Below are positions 16,963 to 26,766 of a stretch of 61,029 nt of DNA, in pieces. Each line of letters opens with the position of its first letter. Position 1 is the first letter of the stretch. Source of the stretch: Candidatus Babeliales bacterium (lineage in GTDB: Bacteria; Babelota; Babeliae; Babelales; RVW-14); NCBI GenBank assembly GCA_019746485.1, contig JAIERW010000010.1, positions 1 to 61,029 on the forward strand. Direction: 5' to 3'. A program made the position numbers and the translations under genes. The notes beneath the pieces were generated by a model. That model saw only the letters and a program-made list of their open reading frames with translations. It was not told the DNA's origin and ran no database searches.

Positions 16963-17970
16963 CTAAAAATAGTTAATCTTCATTGCTTGACGAATTTTTT
17001 GCATCATCACAGCGGCACGTTCACGCGTTGCCGCTGTTCCTTTTTTCAGAATATCCATCACCGCAGCAGGATCTTTGGCAAGCTCTTTACGGCGCGTACG
17101 AATAGGTTCTAAAAACGCTTGCAAAACTTCATTCAAATATCTTTTAACTTTAACATCGCCAAGCCCGCCGCGCTGATAATGCTCCTTGAGCTGCACAATC
17201 TGCTCTTTGTCGGTGCCAAATATGTCAAGATACATAAACACGGTATTGCCTTCAATCTTGCCCGGATCTTCAACATGAATGTGCTCAGGATCGGTGTACA
17301 TTGCCATCACTTTTTTCAGCAGCTCATCAGGCTCGTCTGACAAATAAATAGCATTGCCCAGCGACTTACTCATTTTTGCTTTGCCATCAATACCCGGCAA
17401 ACGCCCCACTTCTTCGTTTGATGGCATCATTGCTTGCGGCTCAACAAAAACCTCACCATAAATACGGTTAAAGCGACGCACAATTTCAACGGTCTGTTCA
17501 ATAACCGGCAGCTGATCATGCCCTACCGGCACCAACTCAGCATTCAAAAAAGTAATGTCGGCAGCCTGGCTAACCGGATAGGCAAGAAAACCAACCGAAA
17601 CATTTTTTTCCATACCTTTTTGATGAATCTCATTTTTAACGGTGGGGTTGCGTTCTAAACGCGCAACGGTTACCAAGTTAAGATAATACACCGTCAACTC
17701 AGCAATTTCAGGAATCATTGATTGAATAAAAATAGTAGTTTTGGTCGGATCAATACCAATAGCCAAATAATCGAGTGCCACTTCCAAAATATTGTTGGCA
17801 ATCTTTTCTGGATTTTCAACATTGTCCGTCAGGCCTTGCACGTCGGCAAGCATAACAAACTGATTGCAGGTTTCTTGCAACACCAAACGATTGCGCAATG
17901 AACCAACGTAATGTCCCAAATGCAGCGGTCCAGTTGGCCTGTCACCCGTCAAAACTATTTTTTTATTCAT
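16963..17970 (-). CDS. trpS: Tryptophanyl-tRNA synthetase
   Basis: Class I synthetase of 335 residues that charges tRNA-Trp. It has the HIGH-type motif [12 protein letters not shown] near the N-terminus and the KMSKS loop [17 protein letters not shown]. The length and C-terminal helical region match bacterial TrpRS. The ATG start is preceded by AAAG-containing sequence and an AT-rich divergent gap to the heparinase-like gene. It converges with the PP2C gene, with only 15 bases between the stops and no obvious terminator. Confidence 0.96.
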   Translation of the reverse strand: MNKKIVLTGDRPTGPLHLGHYVGSLRNRLVLQETCNQFVMLADVQGLTDNVENPEKIANNILEVALDYLAIGIDPTKTTIFIQSMIPEIAELTVYYLNLVTVARLERNPTVKNEIHQKGMEKNVSVGFLAYPVSQAADITFLNAELVPVGHDQLPVIEQTVEIVRRFNRIYGEVFVEPQAMMPSNEEVGRLPGIDGKAKMSKSLGNAIYLSDEPDELLKKVMAMYTDPEHIHVEDPGKIEGNTVFMYLDIFGTDKEQIVQLKEHYQRGGLGDVKVKRYLNEVLQAFLEPIRTRRKELAKDPAAVMDILKKGTAATRERAAVMMQKIRQAMKINYF

Positions 17971-18083
17971 AAAAGTACTTTCTTTGATTTCTTAAAATTC
18001 TCATTGTCCAGCTTTAGTGTACCCAAAAATGACAACCATTCAAGCTTGTGCTACCATTTTGCCAGCAAACAAAAAGGAGTACC

Positions 18084-19967
18084 ATGCTGCAAAAACTTTG
18101 TTACCTTGCCCGCCGCCTGCATGAACTTGGCCCCCGCGGCCTACACGCAACAGTGCAACGACGCCTGATTACCTACCATTTTACGAGAAAACTCAGGCAA
18201 ATGGCCTTGGCAAGCACCGTGCACAGCACCTGGCAGGATATTCAGCACCGCCACCGCCTTCCTGCACTCGATAAATTTATTACTCAGCTCCAAAGCGACA
18301 ATGTTATACACGCCGTACTTGCCAACCCAACATTCACGGGCCTGCTCCCAACCTCCCACTCCGACCCAGCAGAAGTCATCCGCCAGGCAGACCTGGCCCT
18401 CAAAAAAACATTTTCTATCTTGGGCTCAGTCCCGCAAACATTTACTACCATCCCGTGGCAGCACGATATCAAACTTGATACGCTCAACCAAAAAGAATTT
18501 ACCAGCTCTTCAAATGTTTATAAAAACAGCGCACAACTTTTTTATGCAGACATCGTAATCCCAACCCAACCAACAACACCACAACATTATCAGGCCGACA
18601 TCAAAGTGCCGTGGGATCTTTCGCGCTTTCATCATGCTTTTTTTCTGGGCAAAGCGTACCAACTTACTCATGATCAGCACTATTCGACTGCTTTTTTTGA
18701 ACAAGCAAACTCGTGGATAACCGCCAATCAATTTTTGCTCGGCGTTAATTGGGTCTGCGCCATGGACATTGCAATCCGCGCTATCAACTTAATCTGGGGT
18801 TTTTTGCTATGCCAGCCAACAGCACCACAAGCAGAACAACTCATTTGTTCGTTGTACGATCATGCAATTTACTTGGCCGCCAACAGCACCGCCTCAGACA
18901 AAGCAAACAATCATTATCTCGCAGAGCTTTTGGGATCACTTTATCTTTGTTTATTTTTTAAATCGATACCAGCATTTGAACAAAAAATAGAATTTTACAC
19001 ACAAAAGCTTGAACAAGAATTTGACAAACAAATTCAACCTGACGGCACAAGCTACGAAGGCTCAACAGCCTACCATCGCCTAGACAGTGAAATGTACCTA
19101 CACTTTGCAAGCATTGCCCACACGCTGGGCAGCAATAAAACTCCAGCACTCGTAAGCTTTATTGCCAACAGCACCACACCAACGGGCACACTGATAAAAA
19201 TTGGTGATGATGACAGCGGTAAGCTGGTAACCGGCTTGCACGTGCCACCAACCACCAATAATCACGCAACAACCTACCCAAATTTTGGTTTGAGTATTAT
19301 TAAACACAACCAGTGGCACATAACCTTTCGCCACCCCACTTTTGCGCAAACACAACCAACTGGTCACTTTCATTACGATCAACTTGCCATCACGCTCAGT
19401 TTAAGCGATACACAACTACTTACCGACCCCGGCAGCTATTTGTATACTGCTAATGCTGCCTGGCGTAACCAATTTCGCTGGGCACCTGCGCACACCACCT
19501 TTTTTGCGCGTTGCACTACCTGCAAGCCCAATCAACGAGATTTGTTCCAACTCGCACGAAAGCCAGCACCACAGGCGCCAAAAATACAAACCATTAATAA
19601 CAGAATAATGGTGCACGATTTATACCAAACTTGCACTCATACTAACGCAACACTCAACCGCACACTCACACTTGATACAACAGACAATAAGCTTATAATC
19701 GAAGATTGGTTTGAGTCAACAACGCCAGTAACCGGCTGCTGGAACTTTATAGCGCATCCAGAAATCACCCTCACCAGAAAAGATCAGAAAGCATGGTTTT
19801 TTGAGAAAAATGAGAAACCAATGGCAATGATAACAAGTACGCTGGATCTACAAAAAAATGATACTTTTTTTGCGCCCGAATATGGTGTGCGCCTTGCAAG
19901 CCATAAGCTTACGGCAGAACAAATGACAACCTCCAAACAAACAACCGTTATCAGCTGCTTATTTTAA
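18084..19967 (+). CDS. Heparinase II/III family protein
   Basis: Protein of 627 residues resembling the heparinase II/III-like polysaccharide lyase superfamily. An alpha-helical N-terminal half has NWVCAMDIAIRAINLIWGF and KANNHYLAELLGSLY. A second half has TSYEGSTAYHRLDSEMYLHF, the GHFHYDQLAITLSL segment with a conserved His and Asp, and TDPGSYLYT. Such proteins cleave uronic-acid polysaccharides or sit in cell-surface polysaccharide loci. No signal peptide is visible, so an intracellular or non-classical role is likely. AAGGAG precedes the ATG at 18084, ruling out the longer frame from 18048. The substrate cannot be told, and no glycan genes flank it. It overlaps the convergent gene by four bases. 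Confidence 0.78.
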   Translation: MLQKLCYLARRLHELGPRGLHATVQRRLITYHFTRKLRQMALASTVHSTWQDIQHRHRLPALDKFITQLQSDNVIHAVLANPTFTGLLPTSHSDPAEVIRQADLALKKTFSILGSVPQTFTTIPWQHDIKLDTLNQKEFTSSSNVYKNSAQLFYADIVIPTQPTTPQHYQADIKVPWDLSRFHHAFFLGKAYQLTHDQHYSTAFFEQANSWITANQFLLGVNWVCAMDIAIRAINLIWGFLLCQPTAPQAEQLICSLYDHAIYLAANSTASDKANNHYLAELLGSLYLCLFFKSIPAFEQKIEFYTQKLEQEFDKQIQPDGTSYEGSTAYHRLDSEMYLHFASIAHTLGSNKTPALVSFIANSTTPTGTLIKIGDDDSGKLVTGLHVPPTTNNHATTYPNFGLSIIKHNQWHITFRHPTFAQTQPTGHFHYDQLAITLSLSDTQLLTDPGSYLYTANAAWRNQFRWAPAHTTFFARCTTCKPNQRDLFQLARKPAPQAPKIQTINNRIMVHDLYQTCTHTNATLNRTLTLDTTDNKLIIEDWFESTTPVTGCWNFIAHPEITLTRKDQKAWFFEKNEKPMAMITSTLDLQKNDTFFAPEYGVRLASHKLTAEQMTTSKQTTVISCLF

Positions 19968-20497
19968 ACTGAGCACAAACCCAACAAAGCACTTGCGTGA
20001 TCCAACACCTCAGGATGTTTTTTACAAATACCTGCTTCATCTGGCTCGTACAATAAAATACCAGTATTTTCGTGCCGCATTGGCCACGTAAACACATGAG
20101 GATTTGCAATCCCAATTTTTTGACCAAGCTCAGTCAGTGCATCAGAACAACACGTACCATCTTTACGTGCTACATTTTCGTGATAAAATTTTTGGACTTG
20201 TGAATGAAATGCAGCCTGCTCCATGTCGGCCCCAAACGCATGCGGATTTTGCCATAAATCTTGCTGATGAAATTTACATTCATCGCGACAAAAACCAGCA
20301 ACGCCCTTCAAACAAGAAAAGTCAGGGTTATCAATGAGGTACGTTGCACGCTTAAAGCCCAGCTGCGGCCCAAGCTCGTGCAAAATCATTTGAGCAAGAC
20401 CTGCCACTTCTCGGTTGTGCAATATTTTGTGCGGCAACTTCAACATTACATTACGAAGATCTTCGTTTGACCACAAATCTGGCGCATGATTCTTCAT
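19964..20497 (-). CDS. Cysteine-rich cytosolic protein, unknown function
   Basis: Protein of 177 residues that I do not recognise. It lacks a signal peptide and membrane segments. Eight cysteines (FSCLKG, GFCRDECKF, GTCCSD, GICKKH, GLCSV) and several His residues could bind a metal; the spacing C-x7-C-x3-C followed later by CC is not a standard zinc finger. The ATG has GGGAGAGA upstream. It is convergent with the heparinase-like gene, with a 4-base overlap of the ends. The following gap to 20.7 kb holds only a terminator of the next gene. Confidence 0.6.
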   Translation of the reverse strand: MKNHAPDLWSNEDLRNVMLKLPHKILHNREVAGLAQMILHELGPQLGFKRATYLIDNPDFSCLKGVAGFCRDECKFHQQDLWQNPHAFGADMEQAAFHSQVQKFYHENVARKDGTCCSDALTELGQKIGIANPHVFTWPMRHENTGILLYEPDEAGICKKHPEVLDHASALLGLCSV

Positions 20498-20627
20498 GGC
20501 TCTCTCCCTTCATGCATTAGGTTTAATGATACCTTTGCAACCATTCTAACTCAATAAAAATGGATCAAACAAGAAAGGAAAAATAAAGGGGGAAAACAAG
20601 CGAATCTTACACATACCACCCCAAAAG

Positions 20628-20660
20628 AAAAAAGCGCCAACATGTTCTGCTGACGCTTTT
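20628..20660 (-). terminator. Terminator of the large protease-like protein gene
   Basis: On the minus strand an imperfect hairpin (AAAAGCGTCAGC / TTGGCGCTTTT, with wobble pairs) is followed by a T-rich tract. It lies 44 bases past the stop codon. Confidence 0.65.
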
Positions 20661-20703
20661 AAAAATTTAATTACTCAGAATGAGCAAGTTTTCAAACAAA
20701 GAT

Positions 20704-22497
20704 TTATTGTTCTGCTTGAATATTCCGCGCTTCAAAAGCATCGAGCAAGTCATCGTGCACACTATTTGCCTGAGCTAATGCTATAAATTGTTCCATAGAA
20801 AGTTGTACAGAATACTGCTCCCAAAGAGCTTGTAAACGCTCAAGGGCGTTATTAAATGCAACTTCAAAATTGTTCCATCGGTCCGCCATAGCTTCTTGTA
20901 ATATTAGATTAGGCCCAATATGCCTAGAAAAAAGACGTATTAAATTTTCTAAAAATTTTCCGTACGCCTCATTATCCATCTCCTGATCAGTAAGACCTGT
21001 TTGCCTGTTAAAAACAAAGCGATCTTCAACGCTACGACGAAGTGATGTTAAACGGGCAGATCTTGCGCCCGTTTCTGGGTTAACGCGATCAACAAAATAT
21101 ATAACCGTTTGAGTACCATCGATTCGAGTTACAGGACAAAAACGAAGACCTTGCTCATCTGTTTGAGCACCTGCTTCAATGGTATTTAACTGCTCCAAGG
21201 CAATTCCGCGCAAGCGCGCACAATATTCATCAGAATAACGTATGCCACAGTTAAACGTTCTATTAATAATATTGAACGATTCATGAAGCTCTCTGGCAAA
21301 CCTTAAACGTCGTGAATGAGCATCACGTAAAAAGAGATAAAGATTATTAACAAGGTTTTGACGATATTCTTGAACAGCAGGTGCCGCATCGTGCGCTTGA
21401 CCCTGAGGTTTAATAGAATCAAAATAATGAAGCCTTAAATCCCCAGCTATTTTTTCAGCACCAACAGTAATCCAATGTCCATTGGTATTGAGCAATAAAG
21501 CAATCTTTTCGCCTTGATTTAAACGCTCAACCTTATCGAGTATTTCATCCAAAATTTGAAAAACCTGACCTTGGCTCCACTGAGTAAAAGCATGGTCAGC
21601 TTGGTCAATAACACCAATATGGTTTCTTAAATCTTCCTCAAGCGTTGCTACAACCGCTTCCAATTCCTCAGGAGTCAGATTGTTAATGGGCCCTAGATAA
21701 TCTTGACCATTGTGCGTTCTAACAACTTCTTCCCAGCCATTCAAATAAGCATTTTGAAATAATGCTCTATTTTCAATATCTTCTTGCAACTGCGCATCAT
21801 TAGGCGCCAACAAAAAAGAAAGCGCATTAAATACCGCGTAGTAACCACAATGCGTTCCATGATCGGGTAATGCTGGTTTTTCTTCTGGTTTTTCTTGTTG
21901 AACTTCTGGTTCAACGCTTGTTGCAGAAGAACCTGAGGAAGAACTACTTGTTGAGGCTTGTTCCGCTTCAGGCAAGCTTATAACAGGAATATTTTCGTTA
22001 TTGTCTTGAGTAGACAACCGCGTACGAGCTTCTTTTATTACTGGCACATCTTCTGTTTCTCTTGAAGTACGCGTACCCCGTTTACGATTTCTACCAGTAC
22101 TTCTTGGTGTACTCTTTGGCTGATCAAATTCTTTTGCAAGATCAAGTGCCAGTTGCGCGTCGTGATCAAGTAAAGCTTGCATAAACTCCATTTGATTTAA
22201 ACAATGATATGCTTGGGTATAGGGAGCTAAAGCATAGGGAAAAGGTGTTGACGCAGTACTTTCTTCCACTAAAGGACAGGAAGAAGACGACGACGAACTT
22301 GATGAAGACGACGAGGAAGGTGAACTCGAAGATGACGAAGGCTGAATACCCCCAAAAACCCTACTCACAAGCCGACTCAACATAGAACCTGATTCCTGTT
22401 GCCCAGATTGCTCTTGACCAGGTTGCATAGCTATTAGCCCGCCGGGCAATGCTATTAATGACAAAAATAGGTATACATATAATTTTTTGATAACCAT
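20704..22497 (-). CDS. Exported protein with a Cys-His-Asp protease-like domain (large paralogue)
   Basis: Protein of 597 residues. It has a signal peptide ending near IAMQP, a poly-Ser linker (about residues 54-73), a basic spacer with GRNRKRGTRT, a second Ser-rich stretch, and from about residue 214 a globular domain. That domain holds HCGYYAVFNALSFL (Cys217), then TNGHWITVG (His341) and HYFDSIKPQ (Asp360). The order Cys...His-Trp...Asp fits papain-fold peptidases such as Josephin or other deubiquitinase-like enzymes, where a Cys-Gly-Tyr helix start and a GHW strand carry the catalytic pair. A 230-residue C-terminal region is unassigned. GGAGG directly precedes the ATG at 22497. The neighbouring gene encodes a shorter paralogue. 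Export is inferred from the signal; the enzyme class is a hypothesis. Confidence 0.72.
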   Translation of the reverse strand: MVIKKLYVYLFLSLIALPGGLIAMQPGQEQSGQQESGSMLSRLVSRVFGGIQPSSSSSSPSSSSSSSSSSSSSCPLVEESTASTPFPYALAPYTQAYHCLNQMEFMQALLDHDAQLALDLAKEFDQPKSTPRSTGRNRKRGTRTSRETEDVPVIKEARTRLSTQDNNENIPVISLPEAEQASTSSSSSGSSATSVEPEVQQEKPEEKPALPDHGTHCGYYAVFNALSFLLAPNDAQLQEDIENRALFQNAYLNGWEEVVRTHNGQDYLGPINNLTPEELEAVVATLEEDLRNHIGVIDQADHAFTQWSQGQVFQILDEILDKVERLNQGEKIALLLNTNGHWITVGAEKIAGDLRLHYFDSIKPQGQAHDAAPAVQEYRQNLVNNLYLFLRDAHSRRLRFARELHESFNIINRTFNCGIRYSDEYCARLRGIALEQLNTIEAGAQTDEQGLRFCPVTRIDGTQTVIYFVDRVNPETGARSARLTSLRRSVEDRFVFNRQTGLTDQEMDNEAYGKFLENLIRLFSRHIGPNLILQEAMADRWNNFEVAFNNALERLQALWEQYSVQLSMEQFIALAQANSVHDDLLDAFEARNIQAEQ

Positions 22498-22536
22498 AAA
22501 ACCTCCAAATCTCAATTCTTTATTTTATATGTGTCA

Positions 22537-22565
22537 ATTATAGCACAAAACAGACCAGACGGCAA
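22537..22565 (-). promoter_or_regulatory. Extended -10 promoter of the large protease-like gene
   Basis: On the minus strand TTGCCG (22565-22560), a 17-base spacer, then TGC-TATAAT with a perfect -10 (22542-22537). The leader before the ATG would be about 33 bases. Confidence 0.65.
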
Positions 22566-22595
22566 ACGGCTTCAAAAGGCCCAAAATGTTCTATT

Positions 22596-23555
22596 TCAGC
22601 GTTTTTTTAATAAATCAAACAGCAAATCTGAACTAAAACGCCTAAGAAAAGTACGTAATTGAGACGCTACGGCCAACTGATTTTGATCTTCATTTAATGA
22701 ATCAAATTGATAAATTGTTAAATTATCATCAACTTTTCTCGCCCCAAGTGTAATCCAATGCCCGCCAATGTTAAAAATAAAAGCAACCTTATGCCCAAGC
22801 TCAAAGCGCTCAACAAGTTTAGCCAGCCCTGTGGTTAAACCAAATCGTTGCCCTTCAAGCCAGCCATCAATTAAACCATGTTGAATAACTTCAATAGGCA
22901 TTTGTACAAGCAGCTCACTCTTCTCAATAATGTTCTCAATATCAAAAGTACCCAGATTGTTTTTATAAGATAAAAGCACTTCCCAAGGCTTAATCATACT
23001 GCGCAACAATGAACGATTATTAATAGCTCCAGGCCATTCACTGTCGCTCTGACACACAAATGACTGTGCAAAAAACAACGCATAATAACCACAATGAAGC
23101 CTATGCGATACGCGATGCGAACGATTATAACTTACCGCACTCGCTTCATTTTGCTGCAAACAATTATAAAAATGAAGCGCATCGCTTGAGCCTGAAGAAT
23201 CTGACCTCCTAGAACTTGAGCTTGAGCTTGAAGAACTGCTTGCTGGAGCATCTCCAATAACTTCTGGATAATTAATAGCTAGGGTTGGACTGAAAGAAAT
23301 TGAAAATTCATCTCTGACTGCCAAAAGTTCTTGCAACGGCGTTAGAACCGGAAGCAAACTTTCAGCTTCTTGCACAGGTTCTTGATCAAAATCTTCAGAA
23401 AGATCAATAACCGCCGGCTCTACCTGCGACACTTGCTCTGTCTGCGACAAGCCTCTGCAATGCCGCTTAGGATTGCGCCGCGGCTGCATGGCGTCACTTA
23501 TTCCAGAAACCAGCAACAATAAAAATAAAGATAGTGATAGTTTTTTAAAAAACAT
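22596..23555 (-). CDS. Exported protein with a Cys-His-Asp protease-like domain (small paralogue)
   Basis: Protein of 319 residues. It has a signal peptide (MFFKKLSLSLFLLLLVSG, ending DAMQP) and a poly-Ser stretch. The domain of the upstream-numbered neighbour recurs here: LHCGYYALFFAQSF (Cys154), IGGHWITLGA (His265) and YQFDSLNEDQ (Asp284). It ends shortly after the Asp, so it lacks the 230-residue C-terminal region of the larger paralogue. The longest frame starts at 23645, but GCGGGG precedes the ATG at 23555, which gives the signal peptide. Tandem paralogues with matching triads, different linkers and own promoters suggest a lineage-specific family of secreted hydrolases. A protease or deubiquitinase role is inferred from motif order only. 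Confidence 0.72.
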   Translation of the reverse strand: MFFKKLSLSLFLLLLVSGISDAMQPRRNPKRHCRGLSQTEQVSQVEPAVIDLSEDFDQEPVQEAESLLPVLTPLQELLAVRDEFSISFSPTLAINYPEVIGDAPASSSSSSSSSSRRSDSSGSSDALHFYNCLQQNEASAVSYNRSHRVSHRLHCGYYALFFAQSFVCQSDSEWPGAINNRSLLRSMIKPWEVLLSYKNNLGTFDIENIIEKSELLVQMPIEVIQHGLIDGWLEGQRFGLTTGLAKLVERFELGHKVAFIFNIGGHWITLGARKVDDNLTIYQFDSLNEDQNQLAVASQLRTFLRRFSSDLLFDLLKKR

Positions 23556-23607
23556 AAAAACCCCGCTCAAAATACATAAAAATAACTTAATTATGCACTC
23601 AGAGTAA

Positions 23608-23636
23608 CATATAATTGCCTTTTTAACAAAAGGCAA
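23608..23636 (-). promoter_or_regulatory. Candidate promoter overlapping a hairpin upstream of the small paralogue
   Basis: TTGCCT (23636-23631), 17 bases, TATATG (23613-23608) on the minus strand. The same bases form a near-perfect inverted repeat (TTGCCTTTT / AAAAGGCAA), which could be the murF transcript end or an operator. Confidence 0.4.
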
Positions 23637-23654
23637 AAGGGGCAAAAATGACGG

Positions 23655-25067
23655 TTATTCAACTATTTGTTCAACCATTTTGGTCAAATTAACCCCGCGC
23701 GAGCCTTTAACCAACACCAGAGACTGGTCATGCCCGCCCAGCATGGCTTTGAGCACCGCGGTAGCTTCTTGCCAGTCGGCAACCTGCGTTGCCTGCACGC
23801 CACGAGCCAGCGAATGGCCCGCCTGCCAAGCAAGTTCACCAACCAATATAACGGTTTGAATTGAAGAAAGCCGATTAACTAATCGGCCAATTTGACGGTG
23901 CCAATAAACCTGTTTCTCGCCCAATTCCAACATATTGCCAATCACCGCAATCTTGGCACCTGCAGTAGGCATTTGGTCAAACGCAACCAAGGCAGCTTTC
24001 ATGCTTTCAGGGTTAGCATTATAGCAATCACTAATCACACGGCCGCGCTTGCCACGAATATCTTTAATTTCAAAGCGGTGGGCATAGCCTTCGTACTGCT
24101 CAATGCCATTGACCACCGCATCCAAAGGAATCTCTAAAAAATAAGCAATGGTACTGGCCGCTAACGCATTATTAACCATGCCCAAATGATTGCCCGGCAT
24201 AGTAACGGTTACTTTTGCTCCGTACCATTTTAAAACGAACTGTGTTGCCAACGCACCATCGGCACCAGTAACCACACGCACTTTGCGCGCCTGCACTTGG
24301 TTTTTTGTTTTAAAACCAAATTTTGCAACCGGATGCCCATAACTAGCATCCGCCAACAAATCTTGATCGCCACAAATAATGCCAATGTTAGTTGGCGAGA
24401 AATAGCGAAACATTTTCTTTTTTTCATACGCAATGTCGTGCAATGAGCCAAGGCCCAGGGCATGAGCATGAGCAATAAACGTAATAACGCCAATAGTTGG
24501 GCGTAGCAAATCAATTTGCGATTCAATCTCGCCCTTGTCGTTAATGCCCACCTCAAAAACGGCTACCTTGTGTTCGCGTTGCACGTGTGACAAATTGAGC
24601 GCAATGCCCAACAACGTATTTTGATTACCATACGAAACAGCAGCAGGCACACCAGCATGACGCAACATTGAGCGTAACATCTCTTTGGTCGACGTTTTGC
24701 CAACCGAACCGGTAATACCAACAAGTGGGATAGTTAATTGCGCGCGCCATGCTTTTGCCAATGCTATCATGGCCTGTTGCGTGTCGGCAGCAATAATAAT
24801 AACCAAACGCTCTTTAATCCGCTCGCTCAACGCTTCAAGTGCCGTACGCTTGCTGATCAACAGTCCCCACGCACCATTACTGATTGCTTGATCTATAAAA
24901 TCATGGCCATCAACACGATTGCCCGTCAAAGCAACAAACAACTGGTTTTCTTGCGTGGTGCGACTATCAATTGAAAAAGAAATATCTCCTTCAACACGAG
25001 CCTGCCTACCAACATATACTGATGCATCGCCAAGCGTTTCGCATAAAAAATCTTTACTAACCCACAT
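23655..25067 (-). CDS. murF: UDP-N-acetylmuramoyl-tripeptide--D-alanyl-D-alanine ligase
   Basis: Mur ligase of 470 residues that adds D-Ala-D-Ala to the UDP-MurNAc-tripeptide, the last cytoplasmic step of the peptidoglycan precursor. The N-terminal domain carries the MurF-type segment FSIDSRTTQENQLFVAL. The central domain has the ATP loop GITGSVGKTST (117-127) and EVGINDKGEI. The C-terminal domain has DCYNANPESMKAAL and the GNMLELG segment. TTAGGGC precedes the ATG. No other division or cell-wall gene is adjacent except ftsK and uppP further on, so the usual mur/fts cluster is dispersed here. Confidence 0.95.
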   Translation of the reverse strand: MWVSKDFLCETLGDASVYVGRQARVEGDISFSIDSRTTQENQLFVALTGNRVDGHDFIDQAISNGAWGLLISKRTALEALSERIKERLVIIIAADTQQAMIALAKAWRAQLTIPLVGITGSVGKTSTKEMLRSMLRHAGVPAAVSYGNQNTLLGIALNLSHVQREHKVAVFEVGINDKGEIESQIDLLRPTIGVITFIAHAHALGLGSLHDIAYEKKKMFRYFSPTNIGIICGDQDLLADASYGHPVAKFGFKTKNQVQARKVRVVTGADGALATQFVLKWYGAKVTVTMPGNHLGMVNNALAASTIAYFLEIPLDAVVNGIEQYEGYAHRFEIKDIRGKRGRVISDCYNANPESMKAALVAFDQMPTAGAKIAVIGNMLELGEKQVYWHRQIGRLVNRLSSIQTVILVGELAWQAGHSLARGVQATQVADWQEATAVLKAMLGGHDQSLVLVKGSRGVNLTKMVEQIVE

Positions 25068-25138
25068 GCCCTAAATCTTTCGTGAACAGGTATCTCCATC
25101 ATCCTGCGCAATCAAAATAACCACGCACACACTGGCAA

Positions 25139-25166
25139 AATTTACTTTTTTTCTCATGTTTGTCAA
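25139..25166 (-). promoter_or_regulatory. Candidate promoter of murF
   Basis: Consensus TTGACA on the minus strand (25166-25161), a 16-base spacer and TAAATT (25144-25139), about 70 bases before the murF start. Confidence 0.45.
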
Positions 25167-25416
25167 GATTTACTTAAAAAACTGACAACTTCTTGACCGT
25201 TGAAAATTTTTTGAGAAAAAGCAAAACCCCGCTACCTATCAGCATTATACGAAATAGCCTTGGATTATACGCTAATTCAGGAACACTAGCAAAGGAAAGT
25301 GCCTGTTTTCGCCAAAAACCTTGACTTCAAATAACTCCTAGCGTACTTTTTAACCATAAACTACCAAAAGTATCCGTCTTTTTTAACCATGACTCTCATT
25401 TTGCTCAGGAAAACCA
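25167..25416. other. Intergenic region between murF and the DUF4143 ATPase gene
   Basis: The 349-base divergent gap (25068-25416) contains the murF promoter candidate on its left side. The right side is AT-rich with no recognisable promoter, RNA or coding sequence. Confidence 0.5.
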
Positions 25417-26766
25417 ATGAAACGTATCATCGATTTCTATTTAAAAGAATGGAAAATTTCTCCCTACCGCAAGCCCTTGCTGCTCCGCGGCGCTCGCCAA
25501 GTAGGCAAAACATATGCTGTTCAACAACTAGGGAAATCATTCGATAATATTCTTGAGGTTAATTTTGAAGCAGATGATCAATTCAAAAGTATTTTTGATC
25601 ATGACCTAGATCCACATCGCATTGTACGCGACCTTGCGCTCCATCTAGGCACTACCATAACGCCCGGCAAGACACTGATTTTTTTGGATGAAATTCAGAC
25701 AGTACCACGAGCATTAACAGCCTTGCGTTATTTTTACGAAAAATTTCCAGAACAACACATTATCGCTGCCGGCTCGCTCCTTGACTTTGCACTTAAAGAA
25801 GTTGGCATTCCAGTGGGACGCGTTTCGTCCCTTTACGTACACCCTTTATCATTTTTCGAGTTTTTATGCGCCACCAAGCAGACAATTCTGGCCAAAGCAA
25901 TTTTAAACAGCTCTCTGGACAATCCTTTTAGCGAAACAATTCACGAAAAACTTTTGACTCTCGTTGGCCACTATCTTGCCATTGGCGGTATGCCTGAAGC
26001 TGTGGATCGATGGGCAAATTATCAAGATCCGCAGGCCTGCGTCGAAATACACCGCGCATTAATTGATACCTACCGACAAGATTTCAACAAATATGCCAAT
26101 AAGTTTCAGCTTCTCTACATAAACCTCGTCTTCAACGCCGTCCCTCGCCAGATCGGTTCAAAGTTTAAATACAGTTTAATCGAGGGCGACTACCGCAAAC
26201 GAGAACTCGCACCATGCCTAGATTTGCTCTGTATCGCAGGCATTGCACATACCATTTGTCACAGTGCTGGCAACGGAGTGCCACTGGGCGCCGAAGCAGA
26301 CCTGAGCGACTATAAAACAATATTTTTAGATGTAGCACTGTGTCAGACTGTTTTGGGGCTCAACCTCAAAGGGTGGTTTTTACATCCACATCAAGAGTTT
26401 ATTAACAAAAGTCCTTTGGTAGAAGCGTTTATTGGACAAGAATTACTCGCACATGCCCACCCAACTCAAAAATCAAATCTTTTTTATTGGCGGCGCAACA
26501 CAAAAGGAAGCGAAGCCGAAGTTGATTATCTCATGCAAGAAAACGGACAGATAATTCCGCTTGAAGTAAAAAGCGGCACAGGCAGTACACTTAAAAGTAT
26601 GCGCATGTTTTTAGACAGCCACCCACAATCTCCCTATGGCATTCGCTTTTCAACCAACAACTATTCACAACACGAAAAAATCATGTCGTGGCCGCTGTAC
26701 GCCATAGCCGGCGCCTTATTACAAAATCAACCAGAAACACGCGCCAGCTATGAAAGTCTTTTTTAG
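25417..26766 (+). CDS. AAA-type ATPase with DUF4143 (AAA_14 family)
   Basis: Protein of 449 residues of the AAA_14/DUF4143 family. The N-terminal P-loop domain has GARQVGKT (25-32), the Walker B-like LIFLDEIQ and the sensor segment AAGSLLDFAL. The C-terminal DUF4143 part ends with a restriction-like fold signature: Asp in EAEVDYL and Glu-x-Lys in PLEVKSG. Members are common, lineage-expanded, and often swapped between genomes; their biochemical role is unknown, with mobility or DNA processing suspected. The gene is a stand-alone unit between murF and ftsK and overlaps the end of ftsK by four bases. A second, divergent member lies at 37.9 kb. Confidence 0.88.
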   Translation: MKRIIDFYLKEWKISPYRKPLLLRGARQVGKTYAVQQLGKSFDNILEVNFEADDQFKSIFDHDLDPHRIVRDLALHLGTTITPGKTLIFLDEIQTVPRALTALRYFYEKFPEQHIIAAGSLLDFALKEVGIPVGRVSSLYVHPLSFFEFLCATKQTILAKAILNSSLDNPFSETIHEKLLTLVGHYLAIGGMPEAVDRWANYQDPQACVEIHRALIDTYRQDFNKYANKFQLLYINLVFNAVPRQIGSKFKYSLIEGDYRKRELAPCLDLLCIAGIAHTICHSAGNGVPLGAEADLSDYKTIFLDVALCQTVLGLNLKGWFLHPHQEFINKSPLVEAFIGQELLAHAHPTQKSNLFYWRRNTKGSEAEVDYLMQENGQIIPLEVKSGTGSTLKSMRMFLDSHPQSPYGIRFSTNNYSQHEKIMSWPLYAIAGALLQNQPETRASYESLF

